Part shown: one piece after another, positions 48,001-64,000 of the stretch
Layout of the letters: each line of letters opens with the position of its first letter
How positions within the stretch are numbered: position 1 is the stretch's first letter
Assembly: GCA_033964015.1 (NCBI GenBank)
Contig: CM066916.1
Location: forward strand, 13,618,501 to 13,682,500
Length of the DNA: 64,000 nt
From: Scolanthus callimorphus
Taxonomy: Eukaryota; Cnidaria; Anthozoa; Actiniaria; Edwardsiidae
Direction of reading: 5' to 3'
Notes under the pieces: generated by a model
Seen by the model: only the letters and a program-made list of their open reading frames with translations
Databases searched by the model: none
What the model was told of the DNA's origin: nothing
Position numbers and translations under genes: made by a program

Positions 48001-51000
48001 CGCGCGTCGCGTTTGAGAGCGGGAAAAAAGAGAAAGTTTATTGTAAACACGCCTGTCTCTTTAAAAACCTTTGCTAACTTTGATAAGTTTTTGCTAATGC
48101 AAGAAAATTGTGGGATTTTAGGAGTGTTTTTATTTTACACGATGCAGTCGCGCACACACTTTGTAACTTCTCTTTCGTTCTTGAAATACATTTGTTTTGA
48201 TTTAATAATTGCAGCTTATTTTTTGCTATATAACGAAACACTTAATGACTGCTCCCTCGGGAAACACCAGTTTTGTTTCCCTCGAAGCTCGATGTTTCCC
48301 TCGACTTCGTCTCGGGAAACATCGAGATTCTCGGGAAATAAAACTGATGTTTCCCTCGGGAGCAGTCATTAAGTGTATATTATTATATAGCTTGTGTTTA
48401 TTCGATCAAAGCGCGCGCCCTGATGGTTCTATCATGGTCACGTGGCGGGCTACAAATTCAATGTAGCCCGCGCGGGCTACAATTAAAAAATTGTTGCCCG
48501 CGCGGGCGACATCGCTAGAGCTAGAAATTTCGGCGGACTATTTTAACCGTATTTTCTTTTTGCTATATATTAAAACACTTAATGACTGCACCCTCGGGAA
48601 ACATCGAGTTTTGTTTTCCCTCGAATCTCGATGTTTCCCTCGACTTCGTCTCGGGAAACATCGAGATTCTCGGGAAAACAAAACTCGATGTTTCCCTCGG
48701 AAGCAGTCATTAAGTGTATATTATTCACCAGGGTGGTCCATTTTGTTAATCATGTAAAGGTTTTAAAATGTACTGTCTTTATCACTAAATTGCGGCACAA
48801 CTTTGATCGAAATTTGTTTGTGTAGCCATACTGATATACATACCCTATCAGCGACCAAACAAGCGAAAAACGATACCCTACCGTAGACCTCGGGAGCCCC
48901 AAAACCTTAACCTATATGGCGGCAAATATTCGTATACCATATATGAGGGGATAATGAAGCACAATGACGTATAAAAACCTCGAAATCCATCTTCAGACAA
49001 AGTTTGATACTTATATTAGTTGATCCAGTCGAAAATATTGCACTAAATTCCCTAAATCAGCCGATTTGACCTCTAACTACAAATACCTATTCACACGGGT
49101 CTATTGATGTCACTATAATTTCTTGTAGGTATCAGACGCAGGGGTGAGCGAGTTGGCTCGGCTGTGTCCTCTAGGGTCCGTTATATTATCAGGAATACAC
49201 AGGCTGACCGACAAGTCCGTGTTCGCACTCACTAATGGTTGCGCCTCCACGCTAGAAGATGTGTACGCCTCAGCCTGCACAAAAATCACCACACAAGCTT
49301 TCAACTATCTCAAGGTATCTTGACATGTATTATACTATTAACTTTTACCGTTTGTGACGCTCTTCGGCCCTTTTTCTCAGACCCCGTACACACTACACCG
49401 TTTTCAAACGAGAACGGATACTTTTTGCTCCGGATACGGCTATCGTCCACACTACAACGCCGAAAACGATCACCGAAAACGGCAAAAACAATACGAAAAC
49501 GATAATTGGGACGCAAATCTTTTTGAAAACGAAGCAAAAACTATCCGTTTTGGTTTGAAAACGGTGTAGTGTAGACGTGGTCTCAGTATATTCTCCTTGG
49601 AATGGCTGATTGCATTTTTAAACCGCACCGGGGGTTGAGCACCTATGGAAATTTTTTCCAGGGGGGTGCATTGGAAATTTCACGGGAGGGGGTGTGCCTG
49701 GAGAATGGAAATTCCAAGGGGGAGGGGTAAAAAAAGGTGACTTTCCAGGGGCATTTCTTCCAAAAATAGATTTTCCAGGGGTATTTTTCCGAAGGAATAA
49801 TTGTTTTAGTTAAATAGGTCAATTTATAAAGCCAAAGTGTTTTCTAGTCTGGTCATTTGCCATTTTCTGGCTTTCAAATCCGACACTTTTCGCTACTAGG
49901 CCCCCTACTAGTAGGCTATAACGTATAGCCTACTAGTAGCTCAACCAATCAGAACGCAGCATTGACAATAGACCACTAGTGTGATTTGACTAACATGCAA
50001 TAGCCATTTAGGAGATGTGCGCGCAACCGTACAACATTTGTGGAATCATCTATGCCAGAATTACGATCAACATGATAACAAAGATGAAACAACAAGTCGC
50101 TCAGATTTGTTTTTAGACGTTCGCAGTGTGGTTTGACCGACCTCAAGAGGAGCAGCGATGTATAATTCTTCTTTCGCCTTCAAATTCTTGTAACAAGGTG
50201 CCTCATTGGCGGAAAGGGGCAAGGAAAGCGCTAAAATGTTTGGAATCGATGCCGTTCCACATTCACTATAGCCTTGCTGAAACTGTTGGTATAAATATTA
50301 AATTTCACATTTTCAGCACCTACACAACGCAACATGATTATACGAATCAACAAAATTTGAGATATGCGTCATATTTGATATGCGCATGCGTAAACAAGAG
50401 ACACATTAAATTGCAGGTGTTTGCCAATATGCATCATTAGACTTTACGAAACGTGGATTAAGGAAATGAATAACATTTTAAATAAATTGCGGATCCATGA
50501 ACTCACGAGATGATGGTGAAAAGGTCCCACATGGATGTCACGAGCAGTTGTCAGACCTATATAAAGGTTCGCGTGAGTGATATGGATAGGATAAAAGTTG
50601 GTTGTTCACTGCTCATACAAGGGGCGTCCATTCAAATGGTCTGGTGGCCGGGCGTTCCCTCACCGCTTGGTCCCTGAGTCGCTACTGAGCAATTAACCGA
50701 ATTCCTTCAGGATAGCGCCTGCCGGGGCTGAAATCTTCGGCGTGTCGTAAGCACCGTACGGTCGCCATACGATGCTTCAGCTCTCGGGGAGATGTCTGGA
50801 TGTATGGTCCTGTTTTTTTTTTTTTTGAGTTTTGCAAACTCTTGAGGAGTTTGGAGCTTATATGAGAACACTTTATATAGCGGTTGTTTGTTAGTTTGCT
50901 TATTATACTTGAAAAAGATTTTATGACAATTTTTTTATGAGGGAAATCATAATAATAAGCATCTGACAAGTCATTCTTTCACCAAGCTTATGGGCCTTAA

Positions 51001-51844
51001 TCACACGGAAGCCATTTTGGATAAATTTGTTTGTTTTTCCCGTGGAAACTCGTAATCATGACGAGGCCGCACCTGCAAGAACAAAAGATTTATCCAAGAT
51101 GGCTGCCGTGTGATAAATACCCATACCAAATATTCTACCGTCGATTGCATCTACCCATCCACACGCTAGACAAAAACATGTTCTGTCGGCACGTGAAACT
51201 TCAAAAATTGGTCAGCGAAACTTGAATGTTTTGACAGGAAAGCTTGAACGTTTTTATCACAATATTCAAGTCTGCGATTTCTTTTCAATAATAATCATTG
51301 AAAAAAAGTTCATATTCTGGTAGCTTCGTGGTTTTCTGGTCAAGAAGAAATAAAACAACTGAACTTTTTTCGTTTTCCACTCACGAGCGTCACCAAAGCT
51401 TCACGCACGTGCGGGCAAAATTTCAAGTTCAACTGTCAAAACTTCGAAGTTTCACGTGGCGACAGAACATGTTTTTGTTGAGCGTGTGGACGGGTCAATA
51501 CATAATTCCGTTCTTCTTAGTATTTCCCATGGCGCATCGCGGGCTACAACACAGTTGTTACGGTTATTTTTTTTAAATAGGTGTGTAAGGAAAAACATCG
51601 AAGTCGTGACAACCTTGAAGTCTCTGTGAGTTACGATACTCTTTTTGACGTATCAGAAAGGGTAATTTTCTATTTATTTTTTCCAAAGGACTGTTGCTTG
51701 AAGCGTATCCACGTGGAGCACCGTACGCCCAACCTTGACCCGGATCAGTTGATGGCGCTAAACCTTGACACTGGCGAGTTCTGTCGTGTGGATCAGCTAT
51801 TCCCGACACATATGGAACACGGCACCACTCCTGATACCAATTAG
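36001..51844 (+). CDS. Leucine-rich-repeat protein, cysteine-containing AMN1/FBXL-like type
   Basis: Probably a substrate-recognition or scaffold protein; cysteine-containing LRRs are common in F-box/LRR and AMN1 proteins, but no F-box is recognisable here. Exons: 36,001-36,298; 36,984-37,252; 38,130-38,215; 38,768-38,816; 39,069-39,305; 39,961-40,182; 47,546-47,701; 49,129-49,314; and 51,581-51,844, which may contain a 63-nt in-frame intron (51,626-51,688). All phases agree and no frame break is seen; length is 567 or 588 residues. Repeats follow the CxxLxxLxIxxCxxITDxGLxxL pattern, for example CPNIKKLKISRCNSISDGAV, CPSLSSLDIGYC, LIELDLSACGEVTDQGLSAI and CPKLRNINLKGCIMVSDAGV. The N-terminus (KSLMDMCLFCVAGNL) resembles the AMN1/ZYG11 start. 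The C-terminal residues and stop appear to lie in repeat-derived sequence. Intron 6 holds an antisense gene. Confidence 0.86.
36336..36488. repeat. MITE family A, diverged copy in LRR intron 1
   Basis: Ends CACAGTGAATTTCTGGAGAA and TTTATGTAGAAATTCTCCTGTG. Retains AATGGGAAGTGT and TTCAGCTTTTCCCATGGATG. Confidence 0.75.
38288..38725. repeat. Inverted-repeat element in LRR intron 3
   Basis: Ends TTCTCGGTTTTCATGTGACG and CGTCACATGACAAGTGAAAA (inverse), with internal ATGGCGGC/GCCGCCAT pairing. It ends 43 bp before the exon at 38,768. Confidence 0.7.
39306..39960. other. LRR intron 5
   Basis: AT-rich intron without a recognisable element apart from a short inverted TATAATAT/ATATTATA region near 39,670-39,760. 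Confidence 0.4.
41391..43882 (-). CDS. Small coiled-coil protein with N-terminal acylation signal
   Basis: Function unknown. Four exons on the minus strand: 43,882-43,824; 43,378-43,301; 42,171-42,037; 41,604-41,391. Phases 2, 2 and 2 match at every junction and total 161 residues ending in TAG. It begins MGAQISSCSS: Gly2 with Ser6 fits the N-myristoylation consensus and Cys8 is a candidate palmitoylation site. The rest is a charged, mostly helical coiled coil (KLQKELAKRRAGHK, RNELRDEIQTKRQQAQQRR, SQLYEAKRTLEDLRTRQYEI) followed by an acidic tail (CETEVDDEDNTLENLMNLY). It lies wholly inside intron 6 of the LRR gene on the opposite strand. I recognise no family. Intact splice sites and phases argue for a real gene; expression is unproven. 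Confidence 0.75.
41690..41960. repeat. Degenerate ATGACAT/ATGTCAT repeat region
   Basis: Irregular, partly palindromic succession of CATGGTATGACA, GACATGACATATGTCACATC and similar words in the last intron of the coiled-coil gene. Confidence 0.5.
42464..42691. repeat. MITE
   Basis: Ends AAGCCTGGTGCACACTTGCG and the inverse CGCTAGTGTGCACCGGCTT, with ACGACATAAGGA mirrored by TCCTTATGTAGT. It lies in the intron between coiled-coil exons 2 and 3. Confidence 0.8.
43453..43800. repeat. MITE filling coiled-coil gene intron 1
   Basis: Ends CAAACGATGATGAGAGTTGA and the inverse TCAACTCTCATCACCGTTTG. The interior is made of ATGAGAGTT/AACTCTCAT words. It ends 24 bp from the first exon (43,824). Confidence 0.8.
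43883..44230 (-). promoter_or_regulatory. Probable promoter region of the coiled-coil gene
   Basis: Contains a palindromic TGACGTCA (CRE/ATF-type) at 44,075-44,082, about 195 bp before the start codon, a CCAAT word at 44,041 and locally raised CpG (GCGCGCG runs). This is inferred from position and motifs only. Confidence 0.35.
44261..46434. mobile_element. 2.17-kb non-autonomous TIR element
   Basis: Terminal inverted repeats of about 50 bp: TAGTCCATGAGCTAG...CATTACCAAATGGCAAACAA on the left, mirrored on the right by TTGTTTGCAATTTGGTAATG...CTGGCTCATGGACTA. No transposase is recognised inside. A T/G-run-rich segment near 45,310-45,430 may be a nested insertion. It occupies part of LRR intron 6. 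Confidence 0.75.
46675..46965. repeat. MITE
   Basis: Ends TTACAGCTGTTTCAGGTAAC and the inverse GTTACCTGAAACAGCTGTAC, bounded by AATAAT/ATTATT words. Short frames inside (46,732-46,945) are not genes. Confidence 0.85.
48237..48376. repeat. TTAATGACTGC hairpin, copy 1
   Basis: ACACTTAATGACTGCTCCCT and its inverse form the ends. Inside, ATGTTTCCCTCGACTTCGTC and CTCGGGAAACATCGAG-type words form further palindromes, so several alternative hairpins are possible. Confidence 0.85.
48575..48718. repeat. TTAATGACTGC hairpin, copy 2
   Basis: Near-identical to 48,237-48,376 with the same ends and internal CTCGATGTTTCCCTCGACTT palindrome. A GCCCGCGCGGGC palindrome cluster (48,463-48,510) separates the two copies. 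Confidence 0.85.
49376..49586. repeat. Inverted-repeat MITE, family C, copy 3
   Basis: Same orientation and content as the element at 1-203 (ACACTACACCGTTTTCAAAC; ACAACGCCGAAAACGATCAC). It is bounded by CTCAGACC and GGTCTCAG and lies 62 bp after LRR exon 8. Confidence 0.85.
49587..50997. other. LRR intron 8, left part
   Basis: No exon seen. A T-run at 50,812-50,826 follows about 200 bp of GC-rich sequence that could be a minus-strand SINE-like insertion, but no pol III promoter boxes were convincing. Confidence 0.35.
50998..51117. repeat. Short MITE
   Basis: Ends ATCACACGGAAGCCATTTTG and the inverse AAGATGGCTGCCGTGTGAT, with GATAAAT/ATTTATC continuing inward. Confidence 0.8.
51155..51497. 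repeat. MITE preceding the last LRR exon
   Basis: Ends CCATCCACACGCTAGACAAA and an inverse TTTGTTGAGCGTGTGGACGG. AACATGTTCTGTCGGCACGT pairs with ACGTGGCGACAGAACATGTT. It ends about 85 bp before the last exon. Confidence 0.8.
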
Positions 51845-52230
51845 TTCGAACACCACTAAAGCCCAGTTTACACTGCACACTGCTGACCCGGATCAGGTGA
51901 TGGCACTGTTCCCGACACATGCCCCGACAAGCCACATCGTACCACTCCTGAAACCACTTCAAAGGCCATGTTCAACTCGCAACGCAACGATGACGAATTA
52001 AAAATCCCTGCGAGTTGCCGCGGGATGTTACACGATCGCAATAAATCACAGCGGCACTATCATAATCAAGCGCGCTGATTGGTTCATTCAGAAAACGCGA
52101 GCTTTTCGCTGCAGCTCGCAATGCAATAAATATTGCGTTACGAGTTGCAAGAAAAATTGCCTGGTGTAACATGTCCTTTTTAGTTCGGACACCACTAAAG
52201 GCCGGTTTACACTGCAACACGCTGCAGATC
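51790..52230. repeat. TTTACACTGC-type repeats overlapping the LRR gene end
   Basis: TTCCCGACACATATGG...CACCACTCCTGATACCA is repeated in altered form at 51,910-51,955, and AGTTCGAACACCACTAAAGC recurs as AGTTCGGACACCACTAAAGG at 52,182. The TTTACACTGC words match the GGCCGGTTTACACT element at 58,525. The LRR stop codon (51,842-51,844) falls inside this repeat. Confidence 0.6.
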
Positions 52231-52384
52231 TAGTAATTGTTAGTGTAACCGAGATGCAAGTTCAGCGATTTTTTGTCGCGCGATATCGCATTTCAAATAT
52301 GCTCGACACAATTTGCAACGATGCGAGTTTGAACAAAACATTGCACAGAAATCATACCAAATTTGCATCTCGTTTCAGGGCTAA

Positions 52385-52621
52385 GAATTGGCCATTCTCG
52401 AACCCAGAGCTCCCCGGCTCGTTACCTCGCGGGGGAGGCTCTGGTGACAGCCACTGACGCATGCGCGAGGTTTGATATAGAGCCGCTGAGAGAAAGACCT
52501 TTCAGCGCATGCTCCAATGCTCAAAATCAGCCAATCAGCCAATCTCCTCAAATGGATGTCCCCAGAGCCTCCCCTGCGAACAGACGAGCCGGGGAGCTCT
52601 GGGTACGAGAATGAGAATTGG
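52385..52621. repeat. MITE
   Basis: Ends around ATTCTCGAACCCAGAGCTCC and the inverse GGAGCTCTGGGTACGAGAAT. Inside, GGGGGAGGCTCTGG pairs with CCAGAGCCTCCCC. Related ends occur at about 55,280 and 55,740. Confidence 0.85.
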
Positions 52622-52819
52622 CAGTTTTCACGATGTTGCGCACGCAGCACAAATGGGATGAAAACAATATTGTCTGTTTTGAATAACAAAAGCCGTCAGA
52701 ACGGCTGAAGGGTATTGTTTTCACAACACCGTTAAAACGGTCAATAAAGGCTGGAAGGATGACGGACAGGAGACTACCCAAATCGATTTGAGCTTGGTCA
52801 TATATTGTTTCAGACCGGC

Positions 52820-52956
52820 CATACACCTAATTCAGAAAAGGTTGCTTTGATCATTAAACGCCTTTGTTTCGTGGTCACCGAAGCAAAGACTTCCTTTGTT
52901 TCGCGCTATAATTGAAAGACCGAACATCAAAGCAACCTTTTTTGAATTAGGTGTAT
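52820..52956. repeat. MITE
   Basis: Ends ATACACCTAATTCAGAAAAG and the inverse TTTTTTGAATTAGGTGTATA, continuing with GTTGCTTTGAT/ATCAAAGCAAC. Confidence 0.85.
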
Positions 52957-53062
52957 ACGCGGCACAAGAGATGATGACTCGTGTTAAATATGGACGGTCA
53001 AAATGTCCTGTCAGACAAAAATTTCACCGGTCAACTTTCAATTTCCTACTCTTATTTTTATT

Positions 53063-53229
53063 TTCTGCAGAAACCCATCCATGGGAAAAGCTGATTTTCC
53101 CATGGTAGAAGAATGGGAGTGTCCGGATTTCCCATGGCTATCCATGTCAGGAATTCCGAACACTTGCCATGCGTGTACCTTGGGAAATTCAGCTTTTCCC
53201 ATGGATGGGTTTCTGCAGAAACTCTCTGT
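53063..53229. repeat. MITE family A, copy
   Basis: TTCTGCAGAAACCCATCCAT at the left and ATGGATGGGTTTCTGCAGAA at the right, with GAATTCCGAACACTTGCCAT inside. Confidence 0.85.
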
Positions 53230-53382
53230 TGCCGTCTGTGGCGTAACCAGGGCCAGAGTATAATGTAGGTACATGTTTTTAGTCCTTTTTGTCCTTAAAC
53301 TCATGGGACATTTCTCAGATTTTTGTGCAGGCAAAAATCCTTTTTACCTAGACTGGGAATCTAGGACACTGGCCGTGACCTA

Positions 53383-53745
53383 GTTCAGACTCTCTATCGC
53401 GGCTCCGTTGTTTCCTGTGGTCGCCGAAAGGAGAGTCCAGAACCCCTTTTGTATGCACATGCGCTAGATCTGACCAAGAACTTGGGTTTTTTTGTTAGTG
53501 CGCATGATCCAAATACCGCTGTCGGAGATTATTTGTTGAATTTTCGCGGTTACGGTCACAAGGGCGTCCTATCTTGATGGACAAAATTCATGAAGCCAAC
53601 AATCAATTTCCGACAACGGTATTTGGACCATGCGCACTAACGAAAAAAGCCAAGTTCAGATCTAGCGCATGCGCAAACAAAAGTTTCTGGACTCTCCTTT
53701 CGGCGACCACAGACAACGGGGCCGCGAAGGAGAGTTTAGGGACTG
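53383..53745. repeat. Long inverted-repeat element
   Basis: The arms pair over more than 100 bp: GGTCGCCGAAAGGAGAGTCC with the inverse near 53,690, and CATGCGCTAGATCTGA with TCAGATCTAGCGCATG. It lies between the LRR and allantoicase genes. Confidence 0.8.
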
Positions 53746-54377
53746 GACTAGCCGTGACGTTGAACCTCAACTTTCAGACGTGTTAGATAAAGATAAAGCT
53801 TAAAAAGCTGTGTTTGGACTCAGTTCCATAGAATAAAATTTAATAATCTCAGGTTGAGAAATCTTGTCAATTTTGACCAGATAGAGAAAGAAATTGCACT
53901 GTAGCTGGTTTTATAGAATAATTGTAAATGTTCGGTCACAACATGAGCCTGCAGGACAAAGTATCGAGCATGCAAAGAGAACAAATTGTTAAGCATTAAT
54001 GTTTAACAAAACATTATAAGGATTAATTGTAAAGTCTCACTTATGTTTAGAGATCTCATAATTGTTTCTTTTAAAAAGAAACATCGAGATGTAACGAGGA
54101 ATTGTTGAAGCGACGAAGGTCTAATTTTATTAAATAAAACAACCACAATGGTCCAATTTTTTAAAATAAGCGTTTTATGTTTTCCTGACAAAGGTGCACA
54201 ATAATATGTATTTGTGTTTCTCCATATAACACTGATGGAGTCGAGAATATCTCTTTTCGCCATCAAGGAAAACGGATATAATAAAACAGTACAATATACA
54301 TTGCTCGGAAGAAATTTTGCACTTTTAGCACGAGGATTTCCTTCTTTCTTAGTTTCTCTCACGCGTCACGTCAGACC

Positions 54378-54490
54378 ATGTGGTGATTCCTTTGGGTGGT
54401 TACAATTGTCACATTTTTCTCACTCGACCGCGTGCACGAGTGTATGTACAGAACTAACAAAAGTATCCACCCAAAGGAATCATCTGAATT
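54378..54490. repeat. Short inverted repeat
   Basis: GTGATTCCTTTGGGTGG at 54,381 is mirrored by CCACCCAAAGGAATCAT at 54,468. Confidence 0.55.
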
Positions 54491-54767
54491 GGGTGGCAAT
54501 AAGATGTAAACACCGTTAGCCATTTTGGTCTATTATCGTTTCTGATCGTTCTAGTGGAATATGTGTCACGGGAACCCACAATGCATTATGCCAAAAGCTT
54601 GCCAACCAAAGATCCCATTAAAAAGCGTGTCTGTAAAAACGATTATAAATACGCTATTTGTAGTAGTGTGGTTAGATATTTTAAGGCCCAACTCACTCTG
54701 TCCATAATGCATTGCGTTGTTTTTGTTAATCGAAAATGGCGGCGAAGGGTGAGCGGTCCCTTTAACT

Positions 54768-54922
54768 AATGCCTACGGCAAACGCCGTGCCAGAGTCGCG
54801 CCGTTCGAATACAAAACAATAGAAAGTTTTTGATGATAAAGTCTAATGAAGCGGCATCCTTTGAAAAGGAAAGGTTCGACAGAAGAAGAGCGGCTGAAGT
54901 TCGGCGTTTGCCGTAGGCCTAA
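54768..54922. repeat. MITE behind allantoicase
   Basis: Ends TAATGCCTACGGCAAACGCCG-like and the inverse CGGCGTTTGCCGTAGGC. It lies about 130 bp beyond the allantoicase stop. Confidence 0.8.
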
Positions 54923-55050
54923 CTCGCCCTTAGAAAAATCGCATCTCAAAGTTAGTTGTGTGACATGCGCGTGACCTTGCGCCAACCTATATGTACCTAT
55001 ACGGTATAACGATATATCTCCTGAAATATTTCTTACTAAAATTTTGATCT

Positions 55051-63885
<8,835 letters not shown>

Positions 63886-63914
63886 TTAAAATTTTAGCGT
63901 AATTAGGAGCTGGA

Positions 63915-64000
63915 AGGTTTCAAGAATTCTTGGGGGTAGCAGCAATTAGGACTAAAGAATTCTTGGGGGTCAAGGCCTGAAAACGCTAAAATTCTTGGGG
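63915..64000. repeat. Short direct repeats at the window edge
   Basis: AATTCTTGGGGGT or a close variant occurs three times (about 63,927, 63,959, 63,990), alternating with CGCTAAAAT-type words. It runs off the window. Confidence 0.55.

Larger units (their letters stand above)
47703..48950. repeat. Composite repeat with nested hairpins in LRR intron 7
   Basis: The outer element starts with GTCCGGGGGGTACTCC and carries ACCCTATCAGAGACCAAA and TACCGTAGACCT, repeated at 48,845-48,895 (ACCCTATCAGCGACCAAA, TACCGTAGACCT). The middle is occupied by GCGCGC-rich sequence and two TTAATGACTGC hairpins. Confidence 0.6.

Noticed and set aside
48237..48718. CRISPR-like or regulatory array
   Set aside because: Only two copies, inverted-repeat ends and a eukaryotic intron context fit a MITE; there are no spacers of regular length.
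53038..53334. Frames on both strands containing PSMGKAEFP
   Set aside because: The peptide recurs wherever MITE family A occurs (also at 29,504-29,857), showing that it is repeat translation.

Overview
The window reads as animal nuclear DNA, most likely from an anthozoan cnidarian such as a coral or sea anemone. That is an inference from the short-exon genes with GT-AG introns, the mix of gene families (plant/invertebrate-type AMT transporter, allantoicase, single-exon GT10 fucosyltransferase, Ig/FN3 receptors) and the very dense load of small inverted-repeat transposons. No bacterial, organellar or viral block is evident. No RNA gene other than a tRNA-derived SINE-like fragment was found.

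Layout. Positions 1-8,800 hold no complete gene: two copies of a MITE, an old duplication, a fresh 306-bp tandem duplication and a truncated LINE fragment. Positions 8,840-15,511 (+) carry nine exons of an ammonium transporter; four exons contain frame-breaking indels and the first coding exon is not seen. Positions 16,461-32,072 (-) carry a complete eight-exon receptor-like gene (signal peptide, two Ig domains, three FN3 domains, one C-terminal membrane segment). One of its introns is swollen by a CT-rich minisatellite interrupted by a decayed LINE, and another contains an intronless alpha-1,3-fucosyltransferase on the opposite strand. Positions 36,001-51,844 (+) carry a leucine-rich-repeat protein of the cysteine-containing (AMN1/FBXL-like) type. 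Its large sixth intron holds, on the opposite strand, a four-exon gene for a small coiled-coil protein with an N-terminal acylation signal. Positions 55,051 to about 63,885 (-) carry an allantoicase running in from the right edge; one internal exon expected from the family could not be found.

The remaining DNA is largely inverted-repeat elements, several as recognisable families with two to five copies each. The largest are a 2.17-kb TIR element at 44,261-46,434 and a 300-bp near-perfect palindrome inserted into a GGAATCC array at 34,091-34,390. Frame breaks in the transporter, the fucosyltransferase and the third FN3 domain are mostly one-base changes at short homopolymers, so consensus error competes with true gene decay. 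The LRR gene, the coiled-coil gene and most allantoicase exons are clean.

Functionally, the genes do not form an obvious single system. Allantoicase (purine-nitrogen breakdown) and an ammonium transporter lie about 40 kb apart, and the fucosyltransferase sits inside an adhesion-type receptor gene. These are neighbourhood observations, not evidence of shared function. I found nothing that I can defend as a wholly new biological system; the most novel item is the acylated coiled-coil gene.
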